A DNA stretch of 64,000 bases from Pseudomonas putida (GCF_002025705.1 NZ_CP018846.1:4455501-4519500); one strand, 5' to 3'. Shown: positions 45,827 through 54,510, counted from the first letter of the stretch. Notes: generated from the letters alone by a model not told the origin. Program-made: numbers and translations.

Positions 45827-46921
45827 TTAAGGCAACTCAATATTCCATTGGACCAAAGTGCCAGGGAACGACTTTGGCAATCGATACAGCTCAGGCTTCT
45901 TGTCCGACTGATTGAACTTATAAAGCCCGCTATTACTAAAAACCCACAAAACCCCATCTTCCGTATCATTCACTAAAGCAAGTATGCTCTTACTTCCTTG
46001 ACCATGCTTATCTTCTTTTGTTCCTGAAACATCACCCTGCATCGACAAATAAATCAAATCTTCATCTGATATCTTAGTCGGTACTAGCGCCAAAAGCCAA
46101 GATTTTTCTCTTTCTGGATACTCAGCCACAAGATCCGAATATTTTTCCGGGTGGGTTAGCTCAACTGCTCTCAGAAACCACGGGCGCTCCACAACTGTTT
46201 TTGGAATGCCTACACCAGTATCGTAAATAGCAAGATAAAGTTGCTTACCTACCACACTGCACATAAGCCACCATTTTTTATCAGCTGGCGAAGCTTCGGG
46301 ATAAGCATGAAGACGAACATTATTTATCGTCTCCGAAACAGCATCCCCATAGATGTGCTCCGTGGTAGGACTCATATCCACATAAATACGCTTCTGAATA
46401 AAGTCAATAATCTCCTCCATCATTTCACTACCAACACTCGAAATGACTGGCATGGACTTAACACTATCCAAAGCATAACTAAATTTAACACCCCGGATAA
46501 GCTTATGGATATTATTTGCCCGAAGAATGGCATTGACCCGCTGATTCTTCTTTGACCATATAACCTCAGCATTCCCGGTGCGCTTAATTCGCGCCTCGTC
46601 CAAGGCAGCGTAGACAACAACCAGTGCTGCAGCAGTAATGCTGGACGTACTACTAAAATCCACAAAGCAATCCTTTTTAAGGAATCGCTTCTTAATATCC
46701 TCTAGAAACTTTACAGTTTCATCATAGTGCTTATTTTTCTTACCAAAGCCATAGATGGAAATAATTGCTGGAGCAACGATAACCTCCCATCCAGCGCCTT
46801 TAGATACACCTGATTTCTTACGACCGGTATAAGAAAAGTCCTTTCTCGACAGCTCATTAAGCCACCGAGCCACGCCAGCTCTACGTCGAAAAAACTCTCT
46901 TTCCGGGTTGCTTTTCTTCAA
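45827..46921 (-). CDS. GHKL ATPase with N-terminal STAS-like region
   Basis: The 364-residue protein has a central STAS/MlaB-like region (about 80-150: DCFVDFSSTSSITAAALVVVYAALDEARIKR) and a C-terminal GHKL ATPase domain. The N box is E197-T-I-N-N201 with H205, the G1 box YDTGVGIP at 233-240 and the G2 box HGQGSKSI at 306-313. It lacks a histidine-kinase dimerisation domain and a membrane anchor, so it may be an RsbW/SpoIIAB-like switch kinase or a phage-sensing ATPase. It is the first gene of a tight, AT-rich three-gene minus-strand operon beside the integrase, a classic cargo site. Confidence 0.82.
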   Translation of the reverse strand: MKKSNPEREFFRRRAGVARWLNELSRKDFSYTGRKKSGVSKGAGWEVIVAPAIISIYGFGKKNKHYDETVKFLEDIKKRFLKKDCFVDFSSTSSITAAALVVVYAALDEARIKRTGNAEVIWSKKNQRVNAILRANNIHKLIRGVKFSYALDSVKSMPVISSVGSEMMEEIIDFIQKRIYVDMSPTTEHIYGDAVSETINNVRLHAYPEASPADKKWWLMCSVVGKQLYLAIYDTGVGIPKTVVERPWFLRAVELTHPEKYSDLVAEYPEREKSWLLALVPTKISDEDLIYLSMQGDVSGTKEDKHGQGSKSILALVNDTEDGVLWVFSNSGLYKFNQSDKKPELYRLPKSFPGTLVQWNIELP

Positions 46922-47021
46922 TTACCGCTGCTCCAGTGCTCTTAGCTGATACGTCCTGCGACGTGCTAATAGCATTTGAGGGGGTACCAGTCAACGTAAA
47001 TGATAAGAGGGAGCGTGGGCG

Positions 47022-47999
47022 ATGAGGCCACGAAAAAGGGATAGGCATCTGCCACCATGCATGTACATGAAGCATGGGGCTTACTACCTGGTAAGGAAGG
47101 GGAAGTGGGAACGCCTGGACAAGGACTACCAGGGAGCCCTGCTCGCCTACGCCAAGATCATGGGCGGCAAGGGCCAGGGCGGAATGCCCAAGCTAATCGA
47201 TGACGCGCTGGACGCGATGCGTGGGCGCCTGGCAGACAACACTATCAAGCAGTACGAAGCGGCGGCCGAGCGTTTGAAGAAGAACTTGGCCGAGTTCGAG
47301 CCCCGCCAGGTGCTGCCGAGGCATGTGGCCGCACTCAAGCTGCACATGTCCGACACGCCGAACATGGCCAATCGAGTGATCTCGTTCCTCCGGATGGTGT
47401 TCGCCTACGCCCTGGAACAGCAGATTGTCGACTCAAACCCCTGCACCGGCATCAAGCGGCACGTCGAGAAGAAGCGTGACCGGTACATCACCGACGAGGA
47501 ATTCGCGGCAATATGCGGCGCCGCGTCCCCCTACATCCGCTCGATCCTCGAGATGTGCTATCTCACGGGGCAGCGAATTGGCGATGTGCTGGCCATCAAG
47601 CTTTCGGATATCACAGACAAGGGTATCGCCTTCGACCAGCAGAAGACGGGCGCCAAGCTTATTGTTGGCATGACACCGGATCTTGAACAGCTGATTGCAA
47701 GGGCAAAGGCCATCCCCAGGAAGGTGCGCGGGCTCACACTGTTTTGCACCCGGGGCGGCGGCAAACCGGTCTCCTACGAGACGGTGAAGGACGCCTTCAA
47801 GAAGGCTTGCGAGAAAGCAAAGGTCACCGGAGCAACCATCCACGACCTCAGGGCGAAGTCGCTGACCGACACCGACGACCAGGGCAACGATGCCCAAAAA
47901 CTCGGCGGCCACACCAACGCCAAGATGACCGAGCGCTACCTGCGCCTGCGTAAAATTGACATCGCACAGCCCCCAGCAATGCCGAAAAAAAGCCTGTAG
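47022..47999 (+). CDS. int: Prophage integrase (tyrosine recombinase)
   Basis: This 325-residue integrase has an N-terminal arm/core-binding part (LADNTIKQYEAAAERLKKNLAEF) and the catalytic set R185 (TGQRIGDVL), H274-x-x-R277 (IHDLRAKS), H297 (LGGHTN) and Y306 (TERYLRL). It lies next to the attR core, and its stop is 50 bases before the mutS start, so integrase-proximal transcription might continue into mutS. It should catalyse site-specific integration into the 17-bp core in mutS. A DUF4224 gene lies 2.2 kb upstream, separated by the cassette. Confidence 0.93.
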   Translation: MRPRKRDRHLPPCMYMKHGAYYLVRKGKWERLDKDYQGALLAYAKIMGGKGQGGMPKLIDDALDAMRGRLADNTIKQYEAAAERLKKNLAEFEPRQVLPRHVAALKLHMSDTPNMANRVISFLRMVFAYALEQQIVDSNPCTGIKRHVEKKRDRYITDEEFAAICGAASPYIRSILEMCYLTGQRIGDVLAIKLSDITDKGIAFDQQKTGAKLIVGMTPDLEQLIARAKAIPRKVRGLTLFCTRGGGKPVSYETVKDAFKKACEKAKVTGATIHDLRAKSLTDTDDQGNDAQKLGGHTNAKMTERYLRLRKIDIAQPPAMPKKSL

Positions 48000-48049
48000 T
48001 ATTAGACGTTTCGCAATTGTCTAATAGACGCACAGCTGTAAGGCCTTGA
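48000..48049. promoter_or_regulatory. Prophage-supplied mutS upstream region
   Basis: The 50 bases between the integrase stop and mutS contain TTAGAC and GTCTAA in inverted arrangement (48002-48007 and 48019-48024), and TAAGG seven bases before the mutS ATG. I see no convincing -35/-10 pair, so mutS probably relies on transcription from integrase or on a promoter within the integrase gene. Confidence 0.45.
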
Positions 48050-50623
48050 ATGTCCAGTCTTTCCGACCATACCCCAATGATGCAGCAGTACTGGAAGCTG
48101 AAAAACCAGCACCCGGACCAGCTGATGTTCTACCGCATGGGCGATTTCTACGAGATCTTCTACGAAGATGCGAAGAAAGCCGCGAAACTGCTGGACATCA
48201 CCCTGACCGCGCGCGGTCAGTCGGCCGGCCAGTCGATCCCCATGTGCGGCATTCCGTTCCATTCGCTGGAGGGCTACCTGGCCAAGCTGGTCAAGCTTGG
48301 CGAATCGGTGGTGATCTGCGAGCAGATCGGCGACCCGGCCACCAGCAAGGGCCCGGTGGAACGCCAGGTGGTGCGCATCATCACCCCCGGCACGGTCAGT
48401 GACGAGGCCCTGCTCGACGAGCGCCGCGACAACCTGATTGCCGCCCTGCTCGGTGACGAACGCCTGTTCGGCCTGGCGGTGCTGGACATCACCAGCGGCA
48501 ACTTCAGCGTGCAAGAGATCAAGGGCTGGGAAAACCTGCTGGCCGAACTCGAGCGCCTGAACCCGGTAGAGCTGCTGATCCCCGACGACTGGCCACGCGA
48601 CCTGCCCGCCGAGAAGCGCCCGGGTGCCCGTCGCCGCGCGCCATGGGACTTCGACCGCGATTCGGCGCGCAAGGCCCTGTGCCAGCAATTCGCGACCAAG
48701 GACCTCAAAGGCTTTGGCTGCGACAAGCTGACCCTGGCCATCGGCGCTGCTGGCTGCCTGCTGACCTACGCCAAGGAAACCCAGCGCACGGCCCTGCCAC
48801 ACCTGCGCAGCCTGCGCCACGAGCGCCTGGACGACACGGTCATCCTGGATGGCGCCAGCCGCCGCAACCTGGAACTGGACGTCAACCTGGCCGGCGGGCG
48901 CGACAACACCCTGCAATCGGTGATCGACCGCTGCCAGACCGCCATGGCCAGCCGCCTGCTGACCCGCTGGCTGAACCGCCCGCTGCGCGACCTAAAGGTG
49001 CTGCAGGCGCGCCAGGACTCGATCCGCTGCCTGCTCGACGGCTACCGCTTCGAAAAGCTGCAACCGCAACTCAAGGAAATCGGCGATATCGAGCGGATCC
49101 TCGCCCGTATCGGCCTGCGCAATGCCCGCCCGCGTGACCTGGCGCGCCTGCGCGACGCCCTTGGCGCCCTGCCCGAGCTGCAGAACGCCATGAGCGAGCT
49201 GGAGGCTGCGCACCTGGCGCGCCTGGCAGCCATCACCGGAACCTACCCGGAACTGGCCAGCCTGCTGGAACGTGCAATCATCGACAATCCGCCAGCAGTG
49301 ATTCGCGATGGCGGTGTGCTCAAGGCCGGCTACGACAGCGAGCTGGACGAGCTGCTGGCAATCAGCGAAAACGCCGGGCAGTTCCTCATCGACCTCGAAA
49401 CCCGTGAAAAGGCCCGCACCGGCCTGGCCAACCTCAAGGTCGGCTACAACCGTGTGCATGGCTACTTCATCGAGCTGCCGACCAAGCAGGCCGAGCAGGC
49501 GCCAGGCGACTACATCCGCCGCCAGACCCTCAAGGGAGCCGAGCGTTTCATCACACCCGAGCTCAAGGCCTTCGAGGACAAGGCGCTGTCGGCCAAGAGC
49601 CGCGCCCTGGCGCGCGAAAAGATGCTCTACGACGCGCTGCTGGAAACCCTCATCAGCCACCTGGCACCGCTGCAGGACAGCGCTGCCGCCCTGGCCGAAA
49701 TCGACGTGCTGAGCAACCTGGCCGAGCGTGCGCTGAACCTCGACCTGAACTGCCCGCGCTTCACCGACGAGCCGTGCCTGCGTATCGAGCAGGGCCGCCA
49801 CCCGGTGGTCGAACAGGTGCTGACCACGCCGTTCGTGGCCAACGACCTGGGCCTGGACAACAGCACGCGCATGCTGATCATCACCGGCCCGAACATGGGC
49901 GGTAAGTCCACTTACATGCGCCAGACCGCCCTGATCGTGCTGATGGCGCACATCGGCAGCTTCGTCCCGGCAGCCAGCTGCGAGCTGTCGCTGGTCGACC
50001 GCATCTTCACCCGTATCGGCTCCAGCGATGACCTGGCCGGCGGGCGTTCGACCTTCATGGTCGAGATGAGCGAAACCGCCAATATCCTGCACAACGCGAC
50101 TGAACGCAGCCTGGTGCTGATGGACGAAGTCGGCCGTGGTACCAGCACCTTCGACGGCCTGTCGCTGGCCTGGGCCGCCGCCGAGCGCCTGGCCCAGCTG
50201 CGTGCATATACCTTGTTCGCCACCCACTACTTCGAGCTGACCGTACTGCCGGAGAGTGAACCGCTGGTGGCCAACGTGCACCTGAACGCCACCGAGCACA
50301 ACGAGCGTATCGTCTTCCTGCACCACGTGCTGCCTGGCCCAGCCAGCCAAAGCTACGGCCTGGCCGTGGCGCAGCTGGCGGGTGTGCCGGCGCCAGTGAT
50401 CCTGCGCGCTCGCGAGCACCTGGGCCGGCTGGAAACCACCAGCCTGCCCCATGAAGCACCGGTGACGAAAAAGGCCAAGGACGAGCCGCAAGTCCCGCAC
50501 CAGAGCGACCTGTTCGCCAGCCTGCCACACCCGGCCATCGAGAAGCTGGGCAAGCTGGACCTGGATGACATGACCCCGCGTCAAGCTATCGAAATGCTAT
50601 ATCAACTAAAGAACCTGTTATAA
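48050..50623 (+). CDS. mutS: DNA mismatch repair ATPase MutS
   Basis: The 857-residue protein has the mismatch-contacting GDFYEIF motif (F33, E35), the Walker A GPNMGGKST near residue 616, Walker B VLMDEVGRGTSTFDG near 690, and a C-terminal tail ending MTPRQAIEMLYQLKNLL. It detects base mismatches and starts repair with MutL. The first 13 codons (MSSLSDHTPMMQQ) are encoded by the prophage right end, while the native start (MSDLSAHTPMMQQ) is stranded at 6702. The rest appears intact, so the protein should work; its expression may have changed. Confidence 0.97.
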   Translation: MSSLSDHTPMMQQYWKLKNQHPDQLMFYRMGDFYEIFYEDAKKAAKLLDITLTARGQSAGQSIPMCGIPFHSLEGYLAKLVKLGESVVICEQIGDPATSKGPVERQVVRIITPGTVSDEALLDERRDNLIAALLGDERLFGLAVLDITSGNFSVQEIKGWENLLAELERLNPVELLIPDDWPRDLPAEKRPGARRRAPWDFDRDSARKALCQQFATKDLKGFGCDKLTLAIGAAGCLLTYAKETQRTALPHLRSLRHERLDDTVILDGASRRNLELDVNLAGGRDNTLQSVIDRCQTAMASRLLTRWLNRPLRDLKVLQARQDSIRCLLDGYRFEKLQPQLKEIGDIERILARIGLRNARPRDLARLRDALGALPELQNAMSELEAAHLARLAAITGTYPELASLLERAIIDNPPAVIRDGGVLKAGYDSELDELLAISENAGQFLIDLETREKARTGLANLKVGYNRVHGYFIELPTKQAEQAPGDYIRRQTLKGAERFITPELKAFEDKALSAKSRALAREKMLYDALLETLISHLAPLQDSAAALAEIDVLSNLAERALNLDLNCPRFTDEPCLRIEQGRHPVVEQVLTTPFVANDLGLDNSTRMLIITGPNMGGKSTYMRQTALIVLMAHIGSFVPAASCELSLVDRIFTRIGSSDDLAGGRSTFMVEMSETANILHNATERSLVLMDEVGRGTSTFDGLSLAWAAAERLAQLRAYTLFATHYFELTVLPESEPLVANVHLNATEHNERIVFLHHVLPGPASQSYGLAVAQLAGVPAPVILRAREHLGRLETTSLPHEAPVTKKAKDEPQVPHQSDLFASLPHPAIEKLGKLDLDDMTPRQAIEMLYQLKNLL
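48074..48090. other. attR core
   Basis: Right copy of CCAATGATGCAGCAGTA, identical to 6726-6742, within codons 9-14 of mutS. The bases upstream, including the mutS start codon, come from the prophage. Confidence 0.85.
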
Positions 50624-50763
50624 CGGCGCCCACTACAAGCTGGTAGAATCCGCCGCGGTTTGCTGGTGCTGCAGGTTATTAGCCTGGCCTGCAGCCACAT
50701 GCCCGTAAACCGCGCGGCCCTGAGAGGAAGGGCCGCCGCCGTCGCCTGAGGAGAGAACTAGAA

Positions 50764-51087
50764 ATGACCTTCGTCGTCACCGACAACTGCATCAAATGCA
50801 AATACACCGACTGCGTGGAAGTCTGTCCGGTGGACTGCTTCTACGAAGGCCCGAACTTCCTGGTGATTCACCCGGACGAGTGCATCGATTGTGCACTGTG
50901 CGAGCCTGAGTGCCCGGCCCAGGCGATCTTCTCGGAAGACGAGATCCCTGCAGGCATGGAAAACTTCATCGAGCTCAACGCCGAACTGGCGGAGATCTGG
51001 CCGAACATTACCGAGCGTAAGGACGCCCTGCCCGACGCTGAAGAGTGGGATGGCAAGACCGGCAAGATCGCCGACCTGGAGCGCTAA
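50764..51087 (+). CDS. fdxA: 7Fe ferredoxin
   Basis: This 107-residue ferredoxin has the first cluster motif (CIKCKYTDCVEVCPVDC) and a second (CIDCALCEPECPAQAI), as in Azotobacter FdI-type proteins with one [3Fe-4S] and one [4Fe-4S] cluster. It ends with the acidic, conserved WDGKTGKIADLER. It carries electrons, probably to redox enzymes in stress metabolism. GAGGAGAG lies before the ATG. It follows mutS in most Pseudomonas genomes. Confidence 0.95.
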   Translation: MTFVVTDNCIKCKYTDCVEVCPVDCFYEGPNFLVIHPDECIDCALCEPECPAQAIFSEDEIPAGMENFIELNAELAEIWPNITERKDALPDAEEWDGKTGKIADLER

Positions 51088-51100
51088 GCGCACGGATACG

Positions 51101-51126
51101 AAAAAGGCCCGCAACGGGCCTTTTTT
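51101..51126. terminator. fdxA terminator
   Basis: AAAAAGGCCCG-CAA-CGGGCCTTTTTT follows the fdxA stop by 13 bases and is usable in both directions. Confidence 0.85.
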
Positions 51127-51525
51127 AATTTTCTGCGGGCAAAAAAAGGGGCGGTTTGACCCGCCCACATTTTTTCCGTAGTCCCTGCTTGTCCCAAACA
51201 TCATCCTGATGAAATCGCGTCTTGCGATGTCCTTGGCCTTCTCCCTGAAAGCCTGTGCATGTCCGTGTGCACAGTTCGAATATTAGCGAGTTCCCCAAGG
51301 CAGGCAACTGCAGGATCTCTCAAGATAATACTGGGGACACATTTCCACACAGCCTAAAAATACATATTTTTCATACACTTACGAAAAATCATTATCTGAA
51401 AACGACTTTGATTTACTGGTAGTTACACAGATGGCTTACATAAAGAGTAAGCAAAGGCTTACACGCCATGCATCAGGGGTAGCGCCGTACACATTGCTCG
51501 GCTCCATATTTATGCCGTCTCTACC

Positions 51526-51618
51526 GGCCTCTTCGCGGGCAAGCCCGCTCCCACAGAGAGGGCGCAAACCTCAGGCCTGTGGTGATCCTGTGGGAGCGGG
51601 CTTGCCCGCGAAGAGGCC
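51526..51618. repeat. Inverted REP pair (REPIN)
   Basis: GCGGGCAAGCCCGCTCCCAC at the left and its reverse complement at the right enclose a spacer of about 33 bases. This is the typical extragenic REP doublet of P. putida-group genomes. Confidence 0.85.
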
Positions 51619-51646
51619 AGTACTGGGTTACCGAAATGCCGAAAAT

Positions 51647-51675
51647 AAAAAACACCCCGAGGTCATCGGGGCGTT
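51647..51675 (-). terminator. rpoS terminator
   Basis: On the minus strand AACGCCCCGATGACC-TC-GGGGTG is followed by TTTTTT, 20 bases after the rpoS stop. Confidence 0.82.
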
Positions 51676-51695
51676 TGCATACGGTACAGCCAGGC

Positions 51696-52703
51696 TTACT
51701 GGAACAGCGACTCGCTGGAAAGCCCGTTCTTCTCGAGGATCTCGCGCAGGCGCTTGAGCCCCTCCACCTGAATCTGCCGTACCCGTTCGCGGGTCAGGCC
51801 GATCTCCAGGCCAACATCTTCCAGGGTGCTGCTTTCATGCCCCCGCAGGCCGAAGCGGCGCACCACCACCTCGCGCTGCTTGTCGGTCAGCTCACCCAGC
51901 CACTGATCGATGCTCTGCGACAGGTCGTCATCCTGCAGCAGTTCGCACGGATCGGTCGGGCGATCGTCGGTCAAGGTGTCGAGCAGGGTCTTGTCCGAGT
52001 CCGGGCCGAGCGACACGTCCACCGAAGACACACGCTCGTTCAGGCCCAGCATGCGCTTGACCTCGGCGACCGGTTTTTCCAGCAGCGTGGCGATTTCTTC
52101 CGGCGACGGCTCGTGGTCGAGTTTCTGGGTCAGTTCGCGCGCGGCCCGCAGGTAGACGTTGAGTTCCTTGACCACGTGAATCGGCAGGCGAATGGTGCGG
52201 GTCTGGTTCATGATCGCCCGCTCGATGGTCTGGCGGATCCACCAGGTCGCATAGGTCGAGAAGCGGAAACCGCGCTCTGGGTCGAACTTCTCCACCGCAC
52301 GGATCAACCCCAGGTTGCCCTCCTCGATCAGGTCGAGCAGCGACAGGCCACGGTTTACGTAACGACGTGCGATTTTCACAACCAGGCGCAGGTTGCTTTC
52401 GATCATGCGTTTGCGGCCGGCTGGGTCACCCTTTTGCGACAGGCGCGCAAAGTGCACTTCCTCTTCCGGCGAAAGCAGAGGCGAGAATCCAATCTCGTTG
52501 AGATACAGCTGGGTGGCATCGAGCGCCCGGCTGTAATCGATGTACTTGTGTTGCTTGAGCGAAGAGCCTGACTTGGCCCTGGTCCGAACCGAAGGTACAG
52601 CAGGTTCGTCTGACACCACATCCGTTTCCAAAACGATGCCCGTCTCCATGAGGAGGACGTCATCGTCGATGTCAAACTCCGGCGCTTCTTTACTGAGAGC
52701 CAT
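51696..52703 (-). CDS. rpoS: Stationary phase sigma factor RpoS
   Basis: The 335-residue protein has all sigma-70 regions: region 1.2-2 with DATQLYLNEIGFSPLLSPEEEVHFARLSQKG and IESNLRLVVKIARRYVNRGLSLLDLIEEGNLGLIRAVEKFDPERGFRFSTYATWWIRQTIERAIMNQTRTIRLPIHVVKELN (2.1-2.4), and region 4 near the C-terminus (LRGHESSTLEDVGLEIGLTRERVRQIQVEGLKRLREIL). It directs transcription of general stress genes. Upstream is nlpD, whose coding region holds the main rpoS promoter in pseudomonads. Confidence 0.98.
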   Translation of the reverse strand: MALSKEAPEFDIDDDVLLMETGIVLETDVVSDEPAVPSVRTRAKSGSSLKQHKYIDYSRALDATQLYLNEIGFSPLLSPEEEVHFARLSQKGDPAGRKRMIESNLRLVVKIARRYVNRGLSLLDLIEEGNLGLIRAVEKFDPERGFRFSTYATWWIRQTIERAIMNQTRTIRLPIHVVKELNVYLRAARELTQKLDHEPSPEEIATLLEKPVAEVKRMLGLNERVSSVDVSLGPDSDKTLLDTLTDDRPTDPCELLQDDDLSQSIDQWLGELTDKQREVVVRRFGLRGHESSTLEDVGLEIGLTRERVRQIQVEGLKRLREILEKNGLSSESLFQ

Positions 52704-52811
52704 TGTTATAGTCCTTTGCTGAGTTCGAACTCAGACTCATGCGGCGCCTGTCTCCCTGGCAACGCAGGAGCCTGTCCCCTTTACGTCACAGGAACAGGCC
52801 GGGCACAACGA

Positions 52812-53669
52812 TCAACGACGTGGCAGGAACTGGAGTGGATCGACGGGTTTGCCCTGGCGGCGAATCTCGAAATGCAGCTTCACCCGATCAGTGCCCGTGG
52901 ACCCCATTTCAGCAATCGACTGCCCTGCCTTGACCTGCTGCCCCTCCCGAACCAACAGCCTGCGGTTGTGACCGTAGGCACTGACGTAGGTATCGCTGTG
53001 CTTGATGATGATCAGTTCGCCGTAGCCCCTCAAGCCACTCCCGGCGTAGACCACCGCACCATCAGACGCAGCAAAAACAGGCTGTCCCAAATCACCGGCG
53101 ATATCAATGCCTTTATTCAAACTACCGTTTGAAGCGAATTTTCCAATCAGCACGCCATTGGCTGGCCACGTCCAGTTGCCCACCGCCCGCTCTGCTGCGG
53201 GCACCGTGGCAACCACCGGAGCAGGCGTGGCGGGTGTTGTTGGCGTCGGCTTTCCGCCGTTTTCCGGGGTGTTGATAGGCGTTCCTGCAGGGCGACGAAT
53301 GACCGTTGTTCTGCTCGAGGAAGACGGGCTGGAGACCACCGTGGTACTGCTGGCAGAACCGCTGCTGAAACGGATCGCCTGGCCCGGGCGGATGGTGTAG
53401 GGGGCGGGAATACCGTTACGCGCGGCCAGCTCCTTGTAGTCCCAGCCATAGCGGAACGCGATGGAAAACAGGGTATCGCCAGGTTTGACGACGTACTGCC
53501 CCGAGGTCACTGCAGGTCGCTTGGGCGCAGCAGTGTTGCGGTCGACCACGCGCGCCCCGCTGGAGCCTGTGCTGGAGCAACCTGTCAGCAGGGTGCCCAT
53601 GGCCAGTGCAATCACCAGAAGCTTTAAAACCGACCGATCCTTGCGCTGCCGAATGACTGTGTGCCCCAC
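52812..53669 (-). CDS. nlpD: Envelope lipoprotein NlpD (LysM and M23 domains)
   Basis: The 285-residue protein has a lipoprotein signal ending LLTGC, a LysM domain at about 50-95 (YVVKPGDTLFSIAFRYGWDYKELAARNGIPAPYTIRPGQAIRF), a proline-rich linker, and a C-terminal M23 peptidase-like domain (GDLGQPVFAASDGAVVYAGSGLRGYGELIIIKHSDTYVSAYGHN). NlpD activates the septal amidase AmiC and is itself inactive. GTG 53669 has AGGGGAG five bases upstream; an ATG at 53684 is possible. The rpoS gene follows. Confidence 0.92.
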   Translation of the reverse strand: MGHTVIRQRKDRSVLKLLVIALAMGTLLTGCSSTGSSGARVVDRNTAAPKRPAVTSGQYVVKPGDTLFSIAFRYGWDYKELAARNGIPAPYTIRPGQAIRFSSGSASSTTVVSSPSSSSRTTVIRRPAGTPINTPENGGKPTPTTPATPAPVVATVPAAERAVGNWTWPANGVLIGKFASNGSLNKGIDIAGDLGQPVFAASDGAVVYAGSGLRGYGELIIIKHSDTYVSAYGHNRRLLVREGQQVKAGQSIAEMGSTGTDRVKLHFEIRRQGKPVDPLQFLPRR

Positions 53670-53829
53670 CCGCGCTCCCCTCATGGTGCCGAAAATCGAT
53701 AATACGATATGAAATGCAATATTGTTGCAATTATAACCAAGCCAGACGGCATTGGCAGGGCCCAGGCCCCGCCAGATAGACAGGGCCATGCTGCAAGAAT
53801 TCGTTGCTGCTGCAAATATTCCTGACGGC

Positions 53830-54510
53830 TCAGGCCAGCGGGCCATTGAGCAGCGGCACGAAACGCACTGCACCCAGCACACGACGGGAGAAGCCGTGCT
53901 CTTCGCGCACGATCAGCATCAGCTGTTGCACCTCGCCGGCCGGGCCGACCGGAATCACCATCCGCCCTCCCGGCGCCAGCTGGTCGAGCAGCGCCTGCGG
54001 CACTTCCGGGGCCACCGCAGTAACGATGATGCCATTGTAGGGTGCCAGCGCCTGCCAGCCATCACAGCCATCGCCCCAGCGGAACACCACATTGCGCAAG
54101 TTGAGCTCGACCAAGCGTTCCTTGGCCCGATCCTGCAACACCTTGATCCGCTCTACCGAGAACACCCGCTCGACCAGCTGGGCCAGGATCGCGGTCTGGT
54201 AGCCGGAACCGGTGCCGATCTCCAATACCTTGTCCAGCGGCCCCGCCTCCAACAACAGTTCGCTCATGTGCGCCACCATGAACGGCTGGGAGATGGTCTG
54301 GTTGTGCCCGATCGGCAGCGCCGTGTCTTCGTATGCCCGGTGCGCCAGCGCCTCGTCGACGAACAGGTGGCGCGGGGTACGGCGAATCACGTCAAGCACC
54401 TTGGCGTTCGACACACCCTCTTCATAGAGGCGCTGGATCAACCGCTCGCGGGTCCGCTGCGAGGTCATGCCGATACCGCCACGGCGCTGCAGATCGTCCT
54501 GTTCACGCAT
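53830..54510 (-). CDS. pcm: Protein-L-isoaspartate O-methyltransferase
   Basis: This 226-residue SAM-dependent enzyme repairs isoaspartyl residues in damaged proteins. It shows TPRHLFVDEALAHRAYEDTALPIGHNQTISQPFMVAHM and the SAM motif VLEIGTGSGYQTAILAQLV. ATG 54510 shares a base with the surE stop (TGATG); an internal ATG at 54468 (MTSQRTRERLIQRL) is a common alternative start. The surE-pcm-nlpD-rpoS order is conserved. Confidence 0.93.
   Translation of the reverse strand: MREQDDLQRRGGIGMTSQRTRERLIQRLYEEGVSNAKVLDVIRRTPRHLFVDEALAHRAYEDTALPIGHNQTISQPFMVAHMSELLLEAGPLDKVLEIGTGSGYQTAILAQLVERVFSVERIKVLQDRAKERLVELNLRNVVFRWGDGCDGWQALAPYNGIIVTAVAPEVPQALLDQLAPGGRMVIPVGPAGEVQQLMLIVREEHGFSRRVLGAVRFVPLLNGPLA

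Larger units (their letters stand above)
6726..48090. mobile_element. Complete lambda/HK97-like siphovirus prophage in mutS
   Basis: A 17-bp exact repeat, CCAATGATGCAGCAGTA, bounds a 41.3-kb block. The block has the genes for lysogeny, replication, DNA packaging, head, long non-contractile tail, lysis and integration, in the usual order. The structural genes lie on the minus strand and the PL-like early arm and integrase on the plus strand. No frameshifted or interrupted structural gene was seen, so the element may be inducible. It sits inside the mutS 5' coding end and directly abuts the tailocin locus. Confidence 0.9.
51127..51695. other. Intergenic region between fdxA and rpoS
   Basis: No gene is seen in this 569-bp stretch. 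It contains an AT-rich zone (51340-51420) and, at 51526-51618, an inverted pair of Pseudomonas REP units (GCGGGCAAGCCCGCTCCCAC and its complement), plus the rpoS terminator at 51647-51675. Confidence 0.7.

Noticed and set aside
48000..48100. tRNA gene as the attachment site
   Set aside because: The repeat lies in mutS coding sequence; no tRNA-like cloverleaf is present at either end.
48992..50584. Long minus-strand ORF opposite mutS (530 codons)
   Set aside because: A GC-rich antisense shadow of mutS, common in Pseudomonas; codon bias belongs to mutS.
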